Part shown: piece by piece, positions 5,809-6,889 of the stretch
Layout: each line of letters opens with the position of its first letter
Numbering within the stretch: the stretch's first letter is position 1
NCBI GenBank assembly: GCA_905209135.1
Contig: CAJLRT010000054.1
Location: 1 to 6,889 of the forward strand
DNA: 6,889 nt
Source: an uncultured Eubacteriales bacterium
Lineage (GTDB): Bacteria; Bacillota; Clostridia; Oscillospirales; UMGS1783
Reading direction: 5' to 3'
Notes under the pieces: model-generated
What the model saw: only the letters and a program-made list of their open reading frames with translations
What the model was told of the DNA's origin: nothing
Databases searched by the model: none
Position numbers and translations under genes: made by a program

Positions 5809-6219
5809 TTGGAAGTGCTGGGTAGAATTATACGGACGGAGGGCGGCCGGGCGCAGGTCGCCATCGTGCGCGATACGGCCTGCGGGCACGCCTGCACAAG
5901 CTGCGGCGCCTGCCAGAACCGCGAATTGTATATCCAGGCGGAAAACCCCGCGCAGTACCCGGCCGGGGATATGGTGTATGTAGAGGTGCCGGATAAGCCG
6001 CCTTACAAAATCGCGTTTGTCGTGTACATCCTGCCGCTCCTGCTCATTTTGGGGCTGTGCATACTGTTTGGGTCCGTGTTCGGCGCCGGTACTGTCTGGC
6101 TCGGGTTTGTCATTGGAATTGCCGTTTGGTATGCCGCGATGCGCGTTATGAATCGGCAGGCGGCGACACAAAAGTCGGACGGCGTGATCGTCCGCCGCAT
6201 GACCGACCCCGCGCGCTAG
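5809..6219 (+). CDS. RseC/MucC-like (SoxR-reducing system) membrane protein
   Basis: This is a 136-residue protein of the RseC/MucC family (PF04246). The N-terminal cytoplasmic domain opens with 'MEVLGRIIRTEGGRAQV', the family's usual beginning. It carries a cysteine cluster C25-x3-C29-x2-C32-x2-C35, suited to binding a metal or Fe-S centre. 'GDMVYVEVPDKPPYKIAF' (53-70) leads into two membrane helices (about 67-90 and 93-112), and a short basic tail follows. In proteobacteria, RseC helps the Rsx/Rnf-type complex reduce SoxR and also affects sigma-E. In Clostridia the role is not settled, and no rnf or soxR gene is visible here. The start is TTG at 5809, 2 nt after the dehydrogenase stop. A longer in-frame opening to 5698 exists but runs through the dehydrogenase and lacks family resemblance. 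Electron exchange with the adjacent flavoprotein is a reasonable inference, not shown. Confidence 0.85.
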   Translation: MEVLGRIIRTEGGRAQVAIVRDTACGHACTSCGACQNRELYIQAENPAQYPAGDMVYVEVPDKPPYKIAFVVYILPLLLILGLCILFGSVFGAGTVWLGFVIGIAVWYAAMRVMNRQAATQKSDGVIVRRMTDPAR

Positions 6220-6303
6220 GCGGCGTTGGGCCTTTTCGGCGGTATAAGATTGGCGTCTGTATTGAACCGTTATTTCCGCATTATAAAGAAAGAGGTGCAT
6301 TTT

Positions 6304-6889
6304 ATGAAAGCGATCCCAAAAGTACTCTCACTGCTTCTGGCCGCCGTCTGTCTCCTCTCTCTCCCCGCCTGCTCCGGGCAGGCTCCCGCTGCATCAGAAA
6401 CCGACACCGTGCCCAGTCAGTCTGCACAGTCCGGCTGCGTGTCGTCCGGACAGCCGGAGCCGCGGGAAGAGGGAGCGATCGCAATCACGGATGAAAATGT
6501 ACGGTTTCTGGGCCGCGTCGCGTATCTGGAGGACAGGGCCGCCTATATGCTCGGCTGGACCCAGAGCGGGATAGAGTTTCGCTTCCATGGTACGGGCGCC
6601 GCATTGAAAATGCAGGCGACAACGCGCACCATGCCGAACGCCAGCCCCTATATCCAGGTGTTTATTGACGGCGAGCAGGATCCTTCCCTGGGCGAAAAAA
6701 TTCAGGTCATGAAAGGCGACGCCGCATGGGTCACGATTGCGGAAGGCCTGCCGGCGGGCGAACATACCGTAAAAGTCGTCAAGTCTACGCAGAATGCGTA
6801 TAATCAGATCGCGCTGACGGATATCCGCCTGTCCGACGGCGGCGAGCTGCTCGATCCGCCGCCGGCGAAAGAGCGGCTGATCGAGGCTT
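6304..6889 (+). CDS. Lipoprotein with CE2-type N-terminal domain, probable SGNH esterase (partial)
   Basis: This is the first 195 residues of a gene that continues past the right edge. A lipoprotein signal is clear: Lys near the start, hydrophobic core 7-20, and lipobox L20-P-A-C23, so the mature protein would be lipid-anchored outside the cell. A Ser/Gln/Pro/Glu-rich linker (24-58) with a lone C45 follows. Residues about 65-180 resemble the jelly-roll domain of carbohydrate esterase family 2: 'FLGR' (68-71), 'GWTQSGIEFRFHGTG' (84-98), 'IQVFIDGE' (117-124), and 'GLPAGEHTVKVVKST' (148-162). 'KERLIEA' at the very end matches the linker that normally runs into the GDS catalytic motif, which is just out of view. 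Such enzymes remove acetyl groups from plant or microbial polysaccharides. AGAGGTG (6291-6297), 6 nt before the ATG, is a good ribosome binding site. The lipoprotein call is strong; the esterase call awaits the missing half. Confidence 0.75.
   Translation, partial: MKAIPKVLSLLLAAVCLLSLPACSGQAPAASETDTVPSQSAQSGCVSSGQPEPREEGAIAITDENVRFLGRVAYLEDRAAYMLGWTQSGIEFRFHGTGAALKMQATTRTMPNASPYIQVFIDGEQDPSLGEKIQVMKGDAAWVTIAEGLPAGEHTVKVVKSTQNAYNQIALTDIRLSDGGELLDPPPAKERLIEA

Noticed and set aside
6220..6250. Possible terminator after the RseC-like gene
   Set aside because: Short GC inverted stretches are present, but there is no stable stem followed by a T-run; the TTTT at 6233-6236 is not preceded by a proper hairpin.
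6262..6287. TTGAAC and TATAAA upstream of the lipoprotein gene as a promoter
   Set aside because: The spacer is only 14 nt, too short for a normal sigma-A promoter, and no better pair was found in the 84-nt gap.

Overview
The window (about 6.9 kb, GC-rich by eye) looks like chromosome from a high-GC member of the Clostridia, possibly an Oscillospirales/Ruminococcus-type gut anaerobe. This rests on the cdaA-cdaR pair of Firmicutes, a DUF3343 plus cysteine-desulfurase pair, a COG2509 flavoprotein next to an RseC-like protein, consensus-like sigma-A promoters, purine-rich ribosome binding sites and TTG starts. The taxonomic call is inference. I see no rRNA, tRNA, CRISPR array, insertion sequence or phage gene.

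Layout. Positions 1-330 on the minus strand hold the first 110 residues of an AEC-family (auxin efflux carrier-like) transporter. Its promoter (394-422, minus) diverges from a probable promoter (449-478, plus) that drives a two-gene unit. That unit is a 76-residue DUF3343 protein with two CxxC motifs (510-740) and, 3 nt later, a class V PLP-dependent cysteine desulfurase-like enzyme (744-1874, TTG start). A short AT-rich gap (1875-1941) holds an extended -10 promoter framed by a perfect 9-bp inverted repeat. It leads into cdaA (diadenylate cyclase, 1942-2805) and cdaR (four YbbR repeats, 2802-4052), which overlap by 4 nt. After a 176-nt GC-rich gap with a strong potential hairpin come a COG2509-type FAD-dependent dehydrogenase (4229-5806) and, 2 nt later, an RseC-like four-cysteine membrane protein (5809-6219). 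The window ends inside a lipoprotein (6304 onward) whose visible part resembles the N-terminal jelly-roll of CE2 acetyl esterases; the SGNH catalytic domain would lie beyond the edge.

How the genes fit together. The DUF3343/desulfurase pair is suited to mobilising sulfur, or possibly selenium, from cysteine/selenocysteine and handing it on. CdaA makes c-di-AMP at the membrane under control of CdaR, linking cell-wall and osmotic status to a second messenger. In many Firmicutes glmM follows cdaR. Here two redox proteins follow instead, and their tight coupling suggests they act together. Nothing in the window is plainly a new system. The most rewarding points are the twin-CxxC carrier, the inverted repeat around the cdaA promoter, and the c-di-AMP/redox gene order.
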